Assembly: GCA_946800325.1 (NCBI GenBank)
Contig: OX326959.1
Coordinates: 36,074,908-36,138,907, forward strand
Length of the DNA stretch: 64,000 nt
DNA from: Luzula sylvatica
Lineage: Eukaryota > Streptophyta > Magnoliopsida > Poales > Juncaceae
Direction: 5' to 3'
Shown: positions 39,901-53,253 of the stretch, in pieces
Layout of the letters: the number at the start of each line of letters is the position of its first letter
Numbering within the stretch: position 1 is the stretch's first letter
The notes under the pieces: model-generated
What the model saw: the letters and a program-made list of their open reading frames with translations, nothing else
The model's database searches: none
Told to the model about the DNA's origin: nothing
Position numbers and translations under genes: made by a program

Positions 39901-42105
39901 GAGTTCAAATAACGTGTTTTTAGATCATTTGTATCGTATCTTTTACAACATAACTTTTCACCAAATTTCACAAACACTAAGAAAGTTTGTTTTTCGATTC
40001 AAAACAAGATTTTGACGCTTTGAGGAGTTCAAATAACCTGTTTTTAGATCATTTGTATCGTATCTTTTACTATATAACTTTTCACCAAATTTCACAAACA
40101 CTAAGAAATTTTGTTTTTCGATTCAAAACAAGATTTTAATGCTTTGAGGAGTTCAAATAATGTGTTTTTAGATCATTTGTATCGTATCTTTTACTATATA
40201 ACTTTTCACCAAATTTCACAAACACCAAGAAAGTTTGTTTTTCGATTCAAAACAAGATTTTAACGCTTTGAGGAGTTCAAATAACCTGTTTTTAGATCAT
40301 TTGTATCGTATCTTTTACTATATAACTTTTCACCAAATTTCACAAATACTAAGAAAGTTTGTTTTTCGATTCAAAACAAGATTTTAACGCTTTGAGGAGT
40401 TCAAATAACGTGTTTTTAGATCATTTGTGTCCTGTCTTTTACTACATACATTTTCACCAAATTTTACAAACACTAAGTCTGTTTGTTTTTCGATTCAAAA
40501 CAAGATTTTATCGCTTTGAGGAGTTCAAATAACATGTTTTTAGATCATTTATACCGTATCTTTTATTACATAACTTTTCACCAAATTTCACAAACACTAA
40601 GAAAGTTTGTTTTTCGATTCAAAACGAGATTTTAACGCTTTGAGGAGTTCCAATAACCTGTTTTTAGATCATTTGTATCGTATATTTTACTACATAACTT
40701 TCCACCAAATTTCACAAACACCAAGAAAGTTTGTTTTTCGATTCAAAACAAACTTCTAACGCTCCGAGGAGTTCAAATAACGTGTTTTTAGATCATTTTT
40801 ATCGTATCTTTTACTACATAACTTTTCACCAAATTTCACAAACACTAAGAAACTTTGTTTTTCGATTCAAAACAAGATTTTAACGTTTTGAGGAGTTCAT
40901 ATACAAGTTTTTTGATCATTTGTATCGTATCTTTTACTACATAACTTTTCACCAAATTTCACAAACACTAAGAAAGTTTGTTTTTCGATTCAAAACACAC
41001 TTTTAACGCTTTGAGGAGTTTAAATAACGTGTTTTTAGATCATTTGTATCGTATCTTTTACTACATAACTTTTCACCAAATTTCACTAACACTAAGAAAG
41101 TTTGTTTTTCGATTCAAAACAAGATTTTAACGCTTTGAGGAGTTCAAATAATGTGTTTTTAGATCATTTGTATCGTATCTTTTACTACATAATTTCTCAC
41201 CAAATTTCACAAACACCAAGAAAGTTTGTTTTTCGATTCAAAACAAGATTTTAACGCTTTGAAGAGTTCAAATAACCTGTTTTAGATCATTTGTATCTCA
41301 TCTTTTAATACATAACTTTTCACCAAATTTCACAAACACTACGAAAATTTGTTTTTCGATGCAAAATGAGATTTTAACGCTTTGAGGAGTTCCAATAACC
41401 TGTTTTTAGATCATTTGTATCGTATCTTTTACTTCATAACTTTTCACCAAATTTCACGCACACTAAGAAAGTTTGTTTTTCGATTCAAAACTAGATTTTA
41501 GCGTTTCGAGGAGTTCAAATAACATGTTTTTATATCATTTGTATCGTATATTTTACTACATAACTTTTCACCAAATTTTGCAAACACTAAGTCAGTTTGT
41601 TTTTCGATTCAAAACAAGATTTTAACGCTTTGAGGAGTTCAAATAACAAGTTTTTAGATCATTTATATCGTATCTTTTACTACATAACTTTTCACCAAAT
41701 TTCACAAACACTAAGAAAGTTTGTTTTTTGATTCAAAACGAGATTTTAACGCTTTGAGGAGTTCCAATAACCTGTTTTTAGATCATTTGTATCGTATATT
41801 TTACTACATAACTTTCCACCAAATTTCACAAACACCAAGAAAGTTTGTTTTTCGATTCAAAACAAACTTTTAACGCTCCGAGGAGTTCAAATAACGTGTT
41901 TTTAGATCATTTGTATCGTATCTTTTACTACATAACTTTTCACCAAATTTCACAAACACTAAGAAACTTTGTTTTTCGATTCAAAACAAGATTTTAACGT
42001 TCTGAGGAGTTCAAATAACTCGTTTTTATATCATTTGTATCCTGTCTTTTACTACATACATTTTCACCAAATTTTACAAAATCTAAGTCAGTTTTTTTTT
42101 CGATT
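33921..42105 (+). repeat. Block B3, third copy of B
   Basis: Matches B2 with a constant offset of 10783 bp at every landmark checked: gcg 23181 and 33964, tttacgattc 23258 and 34041, the 123-bp monomer, and the end marker 31297 and 42080. A constant offset over about 8 kb means no net indel between the copies at the points sampled. It begins further into B than B2 does, since only one gcg-type monomer precedes the tttacgattc monomer. Confidence 0.87.
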
Positions 42106-42890
42106 CAAAACAAGATTTTAACGCTTTGAGGAGTTCAAATAACAAGTTTTTAGATCATTTATATCGTATCTTTTACTACATAACTTTTCACCAAATTTCA
42201 CAAACACCAAGAAAGTTTGTTTTTTGATTCAAAACGAGATTTTGACGCTTTGAGGAGTTCCAATAACCTGTTTTTAGATCATTTGTATCGTATATTTTAC
42301 TACATAACTTTCCACCAAATTTCACAAACACCAAGAAAGTTTGTTTTTCGATTCAAAACAAACTTTTAACGCTCCGAGGAGTTCAAATAACGTGTTTTTA
42401 GATCATTTGTATCGTATCTTTTACTACATAACTTTTCACCAAATTTCACAAACACTAAGAAACTTTGTTTTTCGATTCAAAACAAGATTTTAACGTTTTG
42501 AGGAGTTCAAATAACATGTTTTTAGATCATTTGTATCGTATCTTTTACTACATAACTTTTCACCAAATTTCACAAACACCAAGAAAGTTTGTTTTTCGAT
42601 TCAAAACACACTTTTAACGCTTTGAGGAGTTCAAATAACGTATTATTAGATCATTTGTATCGTATCTTTTACTACATAACTTTTCACCAAATTTCCCACA
42701 CACCAAGAAAGTTTGTTTTTCGATTCAAAACAAGATTTTAACGCTTTGAGGAGTTCAAATAACGTGTTTTTAGATCATTTGTATCGTATCTTTTACTACA
42801 TAACTTTTCACCAAATTTCACAAACACCAAGAAAGTTTGTTTTTCGATTCAAAACACGATTTTAACGCTTTGAGGAGTTCAAATAACGTG
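42106..42890 (+). repeat. Block C2, truncated copy of C
   Basis: Matches C1 at 10783 bp (tcccac at 31911 and 42694) but stops after the cacgatttt monomer. The tail of that stretch switches to ctatttaac and tttacaaacactaagtcag, which belongs to the start of B. The tttgcaaatac and ttcaaaaacac monomers of C are missing here, although C3, C4 and C5 have tttgcaaatac. Confidence 0.85.
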
Positions 42891-45800
42891 TTTTTAGATC
42901 ATTTGTATCGTATCTTTTACTATTTAACTTTTCACCAAATTTTACAAACACTAAGTCAGTTTGTTTTACGATTCAAAACTAGATTTTAACGCTTTGAGGA
43001 GTTCAAATAACATGTTTTTAGATCAATTGTATCGTATCTTTTACTATTTAACTTTTCACCAAATTTCACAAACACTAAGAAAGTTTGTTTTTCGATTCAA
43101 AACAAGATTTTAACGCTTTGAGGAGTTCAAATAACGCGTTTTTAGATCATTTGTATCCTATCTTTTACTATATACATTTTCACCAAATTTTGCAAACACT
43201 AAGTCAGTTTGTTTTTCGATTCAAAACAAGATTTTAACGCTTTGAGGAGTTCAAATAACTCGTTTTTAGATCATTTGTATCCTGTCTTTTACTACATACA
43301 TTTTCACCAAATTTTACAAACACTAAGTCAGTTTGTTTTTCGATTCAAAACAAGATTTTAACGCTTTGAGGAGTTCAAATAACAAGTTTTTAGATCATTT
43401 ATATCGTATCTTTTACTACATAACTTTTCACCAAATTTTACAAACACTAAGAAAGTTTGTTTTTTGATTCAAAACGAGATTTTAACGCTTTGAGGAGTTC
43501 CAATAACCTGTTTTTAGATCATTTGTATCGTATCTTTTACTACATAACTTTCCACCAAATTTCACAAACACCAAGAAAGTTTGTTTTTCGATTCAAAACA
43601 AACTTTTAACGCTCCGAGGAGTTCAAATAACGTGTTTTTAGATCATTTGTATCGTATCTTTTACTACATAACTTTTCACCAAATTTCACAAACACTAAGA
43701 ATGTTTGTTTTTCGATTCAAAACACACTTTTAACGCTTTGAGGAGTTTAAATAACGTGTTTTTAGATCATTTGTATCGTATCTTTTACTACATAAGTTTT
43801 CACCAAATTTCACAAACACCAAGAAAGTTTGTTTTTCGATTCAAAACAAGATTTTAACGCTTTGAGGAGTTCAAATAACCTGTTTTTAGATCATTTGTAC
43901 CTCATCTTTTAATACATAACTTTTCACCAAATTTCACAAACACTAAGAAAATTTGTTTTTCAATGCAAAATGAGATTTTAACGCTTTGAGGAGTTCCAAT
44001 AACGTGTTTTTAGATCATTTGTATCGTATCTTTTACTTCATAACTTTTCACCAAATTTCACGCACAGTAAGAAAGTTTGTTTTTCGATTCAAAACAAGAT
44101 TTTAACGTTTTGAGGAGTTCAAATAACATGTTTTTAGATAATTTGTATCGTATCTTTTACTACATAACTTTTCACCAAATTTCACAAACACCAAGAAAGT
44201 TTGTTTTTCGATTCAAAACACACTTTTAACGCTTTGAGGAGTTCAAATAACGTGTTATTATATCATTTGTATCGTATCTTTTACTACATAACTTTTCACC
44301 AAATTTCACACACACTAAGAAAGTTTGTTTTTCGATTCAAAACAAGATTTTAACGCTTTGAGGAGTTCAAATAACGTGTTTTTAGATCATTTGTATCGTA
44401 TCTTTAACTACATAACTTTTCACCAAATTTCACAAACACCAAGAAAGTTTGTTTTTCGATTCAAAACAAGATTTTAACGCTTTGAGGAGTTCAAATAACG
44501 TGTTTTTAGATCATTTGTATCGTATCTTTTAATACATAACTTTTCACCAAATTTCACAAACACCAAGAAAGTTTGTTTTTCGATTCAAAACAAGATTTTG
44601 ACGCTTTGAGGAGTTCAAATAACCTGTTTTTAGATCATTTGTATCGTATCTTTTACTATATAACTTTTCACCAAATTTCACAAACACTAAGAAAGTTTGT
44701 TTTTCGATTCAAAACAAGATTTTAACGCTTTGAGGAGTTCAAATAACGTGTTTTTAGATCATTTGTATCGTATCTTTTACTATATAACTTTTCACCAAAT
44801 TTCACAAACACTAAGAAATTTTGTTTTTCGATTCAAAACAAGATTTTAATGCTTTGAGGAGTTCAAATAATGTGTTTTTAGATCATTTGTATCGTATATT
44901 TTATTACATAACTTTCCACCAAATTTCACAAACACCAAGAAAGTTTGTTTTTCGATTCAAAACAAACTTTTAACGCTCCGAGGAGTTCAAATAACGTGTT
45001 TTTAGATCATTTGTATCGTATCTTTTACTACATAACTTTTCACCAAATTTCACAAACACTAAGAAACTTTGTTTTTCGATTCAAAACAAGATTTTAACGT
45101 TTTGAGGAGTTCAAATAACATGTTTTTAGATCATTTGTATCGTATCTTTTACTACATAACTTTTCACCAAATTTCACAAACACTAAGAAAGTTTGTTTTT
45201 CGATTCAAAACAAACTTTTAACGCTCCGAGGAGTTCAAATAACGTGTTTTTAGATCATTTGTATCGTATCTTTTACTACATAACTTTTCACCAAATTTCA
45301 CAAACACTAAGAAACTTTGTTTTTCGATTCAAAACAAGATTTTAACGTTTTGAGGAGTTCAAATAACATGTTTTTAGATCATTTGTATCGTATCTTTTAC
45401 TACATAACTTTTCACCAAATTTCACACACACTAAGAAAGTTTGTTTTTCGATTCAAAACAAGATTTTAACGCTTTGAGGAGTTCAAATAACGTGTTTTTA
45501 GATGATTTGTATCGTATCTTTTACTACATAACTTTTCACCAAATTTCACAAACACCAAGAAAGTTTTTTTTCGATTCAAAACAAGATTTTAACGTTTTGA
45601 GGAGTTCAAATAACATGTTTTTATATCATTTGTATCGTATATTTTACTACATAACTTTTCACCAAATTTCACAAACACCAAGAAAGTTTGTTTTTCGATT
45701 CAAAACACACTTTTAACGCTTTGAGGAGTTCAAATAACGTGTTATTAGATCATTTGTATCGTATCTTTTACTACATAACTTTTCACCAAATTTCACACAC

Positions 45801-48800
45801 ACTAAGAAAGTTTGTTTTTCGATTCAAAACAAGATTTTAACGCTTTGAGGAGTTCAAATAACGTGTTTTTAGATCATTTGTATCGTATCTTTTACTACAT
45901 AACTTTTCACCAAATTTCACACACACTAAGAAAGTTTGTTTTTCGATTCAAAACAAGATTTTAACGCTTTCAGGAGTTCAAATAACGTGTTTTTAGATCA
46001 TTTGTATTTTATCTTTTACTACATAACTTTTCACCAAATTTCACAAACACCAAGAAAGTTTGTTTTTCGATTCAAAACAAGATTTTAACGCTTTGAGGAG
46101 TTCAAATAACGTGTTTTTAGATCATTTGTATCGTATCTTTTACTACATAACTTTTCACCAAATTTTACAAACACCAAGAAAGTTTGTTTTTCGATTCAAA
46201 ACAAGATTTTGACGCTTTGAGGAGTTCAAATAACCTGTTTTTAGATCATTTGTATCGTATCTTTTACTATATAACTTTTCACCAAATTTCACAAACACTA
46301 AGAAACTTTGTTTTTCGATTCAAAACAAGATTTTAACGCTTTGAGGAGTTCAAATAACGTGTTTTTAGATCATTTGTATCGTATCTTTTACTACATAACT
46401 TTTCACCAAATTTCACAAACACTAAGAAAGTTTGTTTTTCGATTCAAAACAAGATTTTGACGCTTTGAGGAGTTCAAATAACCTGTTTTTAGATCATTTG
46501 TATCGTATCTTTTACTATATAACCTTTCACCAAATTTCACAAACACTAAGAAATTTTGTTTTTCGATTCAAAACAAGATTTTAATGCTTTGAGGAGTTCA
46601 AATAATGTGTTTTTAGATCATTTGTATCGTATCTTTTACTATATAACTTTTCACCAAATTTCACAAACACCAAGAAAGTTTTTTTTTCGATTCAAAACAA
46701 GATTTTAACGCTTTGAGGAGTTCAAATAACCTGTTTTTAGATCATTTGTATCGTATCTTTTACAATATAACTTTTCACCAAATTTCACAAACACTAAGAA
46801 AGTTTGTTTTTCGATTCAAAACAAGATTTTAACGCTTTGAGGAGTTCAAATAACGCGTTTTTAGATCATTTGTATCCTATCTTTTACTATATACATTTTC
46901 ACCAAATTTTGCAAACACTAAGTCAGTTTGTTTTTCGATTCAAAACAAGATTTTAACGCTTTGAGGAGTTCAAATAACGCGTTTTTAGATCATTTGTATC
47001 CTGTCTTTTACTACATACATTTTCACCAAATTTTACAAACACTAAGTCAGTTTGTTTTTCGATTCAAAACAAGATTTTAACGCTTTGAGGAGTTCAAATA
47101 ACATGTTTTTAGAACATTTATATCGTATCTTTTACTACATAACTTTTCACCAAATTTCACAAACACTAAGAAAGTTTGTTTTTCGATTCAAAACGAGATT
47201 TTAACGCTTTGAGGAGTTCCAATAACCTGTTTTTAGATCATTTGTATCGTATATTTTACTATATAACTTTCCACCAAATTTCACAAACACCAAGAAAGTT
47301 TGTTTTTCGATTCAAAACAAACTTTTAACGCTCCGAGGAGTTCAAATAACGTGTTTTTAGATCATTTGTATCGTATCTTTTACTACATAACTTTTCACCA
47401 AATTTCACAAACACTAAGAAAGTTTGTTTTTCGATTCAAAACACACTTTTAACGCTCTGACGAGTTGAAATAACGTGTTTTTAGATCATTTGTATCGTAT
47501 CTTTTACTACATAAGTTTTCACCAAATTTCACTAACACTAAGAAAGTTTGTTTTTCGATTCAAAACAAGATTTTAACGCATTGAGGAGTTCAAATAATGT
47601 GTTTTTAGATCATTTGTATCGTATCTTTTACTACATAATTTTTCACCAAATTTCACAAACACCAAGAAAGTTTGTTTTTCGATTCAAAACAAGATTTTAA
47701 CGCTTTGGAGAGTTCAAATAACCTGTTTTAGATCATTTGTATCTCATCTTTTAATACATAACTTTTCACCAAATTTCACAAACACTAAGAAAGTTTGTTT
47801 TTCGATTCAAAACAAGATTTTAACGTTTTGAGGAATTCAAATAACATGTTTTTATATTATTTGTATCGTATATTTTACTACATAACTTTTCACCAAATTT
47901 CACAAACACCAAGAAAGTTTGTTTTTCGATTCAAAACACACTTTTAACGCTTTGAGGAGTTCAAATAACGTGTTATTAGTTCATTTGTATCGTATCTTTT
48001 ACTACATAACTTTTCACCAAATTTCACACACACTAAGAAAGTTTGTTTTTCGATTCAAAACAAGATTTTAACGCTTTGAGGAGTTCAAATAATGTGTTTT
48101 TAGATCATTTGTATCGTATCTTTTACTTCATAACTTTTCACCAAATTTCACGCACACTAAGAAAGTTTGTTTTTCGATTCAAAACAAGATTTTAACGTTT
48201 TGAGGAATTCAAATAACATGTTTTTATATCATTTGTATCGTATATTTTACTACATAACTTTTCACCAAATTTCACAAACACCAAGAAAGTTTGTTTTTCG
48301 ATTCAAAACACACTTTTAACGATTTGAGGAGTTCAAATAACGTGTTATTAGTTCATTTGTATCGTATCTTTTACTACATAACTTTTCACCAAATTTCACA
48401 CACACCAAGAAAGTTTGTTTTTCGATTCAAAACACACTTTTAACGCTTTGAGGAGTTCTAATAACGTGTTATTATATCATTTGTATCGTATATTTTACTA
48501 CATAACTTTTCACCAAATTTCACACACACTAAGAAAGTTTGTTTTTCGATTCAAAACAAGATTTTCACGCTTTGAGGAGTTCAAATAACGTGTTTTTAGA
48601 CCATTTGTATCGTATCTTTTACTACATAACTTTTCACCAAATTTCACAAACACCAAGAAAGTTTGTTTTTCGATTCAAAACAAGATTTTAACGCTTTGAG
48701 GAGTTCAAATAACGTGTTTTTAGATCATTTGTATCGTATCTTTTACTATATAACTTTTCACCAAATTTCACGAACACTAAGAAAGTTTGTTTTTCGATTC

Positions 48801-51030
48801 AAAACAAGATTTTAACGCTTTGAGGAGTTCAAATAACGTGTTTTTAGATCATTTGTATCGTATCTTTTACAACATAACTTTTCACCAAATTTCACAAACA
48901 CTAAGAAAGTTTGTTTTTCGATTCAAAACAAGATTTTGACGCTTTGAGGAGTTCAAATAACCTGTTTTTAGATCATTTGTATCGTATCTTTTACTATATA
49001 ACTTTTCACCAAATTTCACAAACACTAAGAAATTTTGTTTTTCGATTCAAAACAAGATTTTAATGCTTTGAGGAGTTCAAATAATGTGTTTTTAGATCAT
49101 TTGTATCGTATCTTTTACTATATAACTTTTCACCAAATTTCACAAACACCAAGAAAGTTTGTTTTTCGATTCAAAACAAGATTTTAACGCTTTGAGGAGT
49201 TCAAATAACCTGTTTTTAGATCATTTGTATCGTATCTTTTACTATATAACTTTTCACCAAATTTCACAAATACTAAGAAAGTTTGTTTTTCGATTCAAAA
49301 CAAGATTTTAACGCTTTGAGGAGTTCAAATAACGTGTTTTTAGATCATTTGTGTCCTGTCTTTTACTACATACATTTTCACCAAATTTTACAAACACTAA
49401 GTCTGTTTGTTTTTCGATTCAAAACAAGATTTTATCGCTTTGAGGAGTTCAAATAACATGTTTTTAGATCATTTATACCGTATCTTTTATTACATAACTT
49501 TTCACCAAATTTCACAAACACTAAGAAAGTTTGTTTTTCGATTCAAAACGAGATTTTAACGCTTTGAGGAGTTCCAATAACCTGTTTTTAGATCATTTGT
49601 ATCGTATATTTTACTACATAACTTTCCACCAAATTTCACAAACACCAAGAAAGTTTGTTTTTCGATTCAAAACAAACTTCTAACGCTCCGAGGAGTTCAA
49701 ATAACGTGTTTTTAGATCATTTTTATCGTATCTTTTACTACATAACTTTTCACCAAATTTCACAAACACTAAGAAACTTTGTTTTTCGATTCAAAACAAG
49801 ATTTTAACGTTTTGAGGAGTTCATATACAAGTTTTTTGATCATTTGTATCGTATCTTTTACTACATAACTTTTCACCAAATTTCACAAACACTAAGAAAG
49901 TTTGTTTTTCGATTCAAAACACACTTTTAACGCTTTGAGGAGTTTAAATAACGTGTTTTTAGATCATTTGTATCGTATCTTTTACTACATAACTTTTCAC
50001 CAAATTTCACTAACACTAAGAAAGTTTGTTTTTCGATTCAAAACAAGATTTTAACGCTTTGAGGAGTTCAAATAATGTGTTTTTAGATCATTTGTATCGT
50101 ATCTTTTACTACATAATTTCTCACCAAATTTCACAAACACCAAGAAAGTTTGTTTTTCGATTCAAAACAAGATTTTAACGCTTTGAAGAGTTCAAATAAC
50201 CTGTTTTAGATCATTTGTATCTCATCTTTTAATACATAACTTTTCACCAAATTTCACAAACACTACGAAAATTTGTTTTTCGATGCAAAATGAGATTTTA
50301 ACGCTTTGAGGAGTTCCAATAACCTGTTTTTAGATCATTTGTATCGTATCTTTTACTTCATAACTTTTCACCAAATTTCACGCACACTAAGAAAGTTTGT
50401 TTTTCGATTCAAAACTAGATTTTAGCGTTTCGAGGAGTTCAAATAACATGTTTTTATATCATTTGTATCGTATATTTTACTACATAACTTTTCACCAAAT
50501 TTTGCAAACACTAAGTCAGTTTGTTTTTCGATTCAAAACAAGATTTTAACGCTTTGAGGAGTTCAAATAACAAGTTTTTAGATCATTTATATCGTATCTT
50601 TTACTACATAACTTTTCACCAAATTTCACAAACACTAAGAAAGTTTGTTTTTTGATTCAAAACGAGATTTTAACGCTTTGAGGAGTTCCAATAACCTGTT
50701 TTTAGATCATTTGTATCGTATATTTTACTACATAACTTTCCACCAAATTTCACAAACACCAAGAAAGTTTGTTTTTCGATTCAAAACAAACTTTTAACGC
50801 TCCGAGGAGTTCAAATAACGTGTTTTTAGATCATTTGTATCGTATCTTTTACTACATAACTTTTCACCAAATTTCACAAACACTAAGAAACTTTGTTTTT
50901 CGATTCAAAACAAGATTTTAACGTTCTGAGGAGTTCAAATAACTCGTTTTTATATCATTTGTATCCTGTCTTTTACTACATACATTTTCACCAAATTTTA
51001 CAAAATCTAAGTCAGTTTTTTTTTCGATTC
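42891..51030 (+). repeat. Block B4, fourth copy of B
   Basis: Matches B3 with a constant offset of 8924 bp (tttacgattc 34041 and 42965; 123-bp monomer; end marker 42080 and 51004). It starts inside B, beyond all gcg-type monomers that open B2. It is the last full-length B in the window. Confidence 0.87.
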
Positions 51031-53253
51031 AAAACAAGATTTTAACGCTTTGAGGAGTTCAAATAACAAGTTTTTAGATCATTTATATCGTATCTTTTAC
51101 TACATAACTTTTCACCAAATTTCACAAACACCAAGAAAGTTTGTTTTTTGATTCAAAACGAGATTTTGACGCTTTGAGGAGTTCCAATAACCTGTTTTTA
51201 GATCATTTGTATCGTATATTTTACTACATAACTTTCCACCAAATTTCACAAACACCAAGAAAGTTTGTTTTTCGATTCAAAACAAACTTTTAACGCTCCG
51301 AGGAGTTCAAATAACGTGTTTTTAGATCATTTGTATCGTATCTTTTACTACATAACTTTTCACCAAATTTCACAAACACTAAGAAACTTTGTTTTTCGAT
51401 TCAAAACAAGATTTTAACGTTTTGAGGAGTTCAAATAACATGTTTTTAGATCATTTGTATCGTATCTTTTACTACATAACTTTTCACCAAATTTCACAAA
51501 CACCAAGAAAGTTTGTTTTTCGATTCAAAACACACTTTTAACGCTTTGAGGAGTTCAAATAACGTATTATTAGATCATTTGTATCGTATCTTTTACTACA
51601 TAACTTTTCACCAAATTTCCCACACACCAAGAAAGTTTGTTTTTCGATTCAAAACAAGATTTTAACGCTTTGAGGAGTTCAAATAACGTGTTTTTAGATC
51701 ATTTGTATCGTATCTTTTACTACATAACTTTTCACCAAATTTCACAAACACCAAGAAAGTTTGTTTTTCGATTCAAAACACGATTTTAACGCTTTGAGGA
51801 GTTCAAATAACGTGTTTTTAGATCATTTGTATCGTATCTTTTACTACATAACTTTTCACCAAATTTCACAAACACTAAGAAAGTTTGTTTTTCGATTCAA
51901 AACAAGATTTTGACGCTTTGAGGAGTTCAAATAACCTGTTTTTAGATCATTTGTATCGTATCTTTTACTATATAACTTTTCACCAAATTTCACAAACACT
52001 AAGAAAGTTTGTTTTTCGATTCAAAACAAGATCTTAACGCTTTGAGGAGTTCAAATAACGTGTTTTTAGATCATTTGTATCGTATCTTTTACTACATAAC
52101 TTTTCACCAAATTTTGCAAATACTAAGAAAGTTTGTTTTTTGATTCAAAACGAGATTTTAACGCTTTGAGGAGTTCCAATAACCTGTTTTTAGATCATTT
52201 GTATCGTATATTTTACTACATAACTTTCCACCAAATTTCACAAACACCAAGAAAGTTTGTTTTTCGATTCAAAACAAACTTTTAACGCTCCGAGGAGTTC
52301 AAATAACGTGTTTTTAGATCATTTGTATCGTATCTTTTACTACATAACTTTTCACCAAATTTCAAAAACACTAAGAAACTTTGTTTTTCGATTCAAAACA
52401 AGATTTTAACGTTTTGAGGAGTTCAAATAACTCGTTTTTATATCATTTGTATCCTGTCTTTTACTACATACATTTTCACCAAATTTTACGAACACTAAGT
52501 CAGTTTGTTTTTCGATTCAAAACAAGATTTTAACGCTTTGAGGAGTTCAAATAACAAGTTTTTAGATCATTTATATCGTATCTTTTACTACATAACTTTT
52601 CACCAAATTTCACAAACACTAAGAAAGTTTGTTTTTTGATTCAAAACGAGATTTTAACGCTTTGAGGAGTTCCAATAACCTGTTTTTAGATCATTTGTAT
52701 CGTATATTTTACTACATAAGTTTCCACCAAATTTCACAAACACCAAGAAAGTTTGTTTTTCGATTCAAAACAAACTTTTAACGCTCCGAGGAGTTCAAAT
52801 AACGTGTTTTTAGATCATTTGTATCGTATCTTTTACTACATAACTTTTCACCAAATTTCACAAACACTAAGAAACTTTGTTTTTCGATTCAAAACAAGAT
52901 TTTAACGTTTTGAGGAGTTCAAATAACATGTTTTTAGATCATTTGTATCGTATCTTTTACTACATAACTTTTCACCAAATTTCAAAAACACTAAGAAACT
53001 TTGTTTTTCGATTCAAAACAAGATTTTAACGTTTTGAGGAGTTCAAATAACTCGTTTTTATATCATTTGTATCCTGTCTTTTACTACATACATTTTCACC
53101 AAATTTTACGAACACTAAGTCAGTTTGTTTTTCGATTCAAAACAAGATTTTAACGCTTTGAGGAGTTCAAATAACAAGTTTTTAGATCATTTATATCGTA
53201 TCTTTTACTACATAACTTTTCACCAAATTTCACAAACACTAAGAAAGTTTGTT
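51031..53253 (+). repeat. Block C3, longest copy of C
   Basis: Carries tcccac (51618) and tttgcaaatac (52113, 19707 bp after C1, equal to 10783 plus 8924). The two ttcaaaaacac monomers are at 52361 and 52981, 620 bp apart. The five-monomer interval includes a cgag monomer with ataagtttcc near 52718, which is also seen in C4 and C5. C1 seems to be a deletion derivative of this arrangement although it lies to the left. Confidence 0.85.
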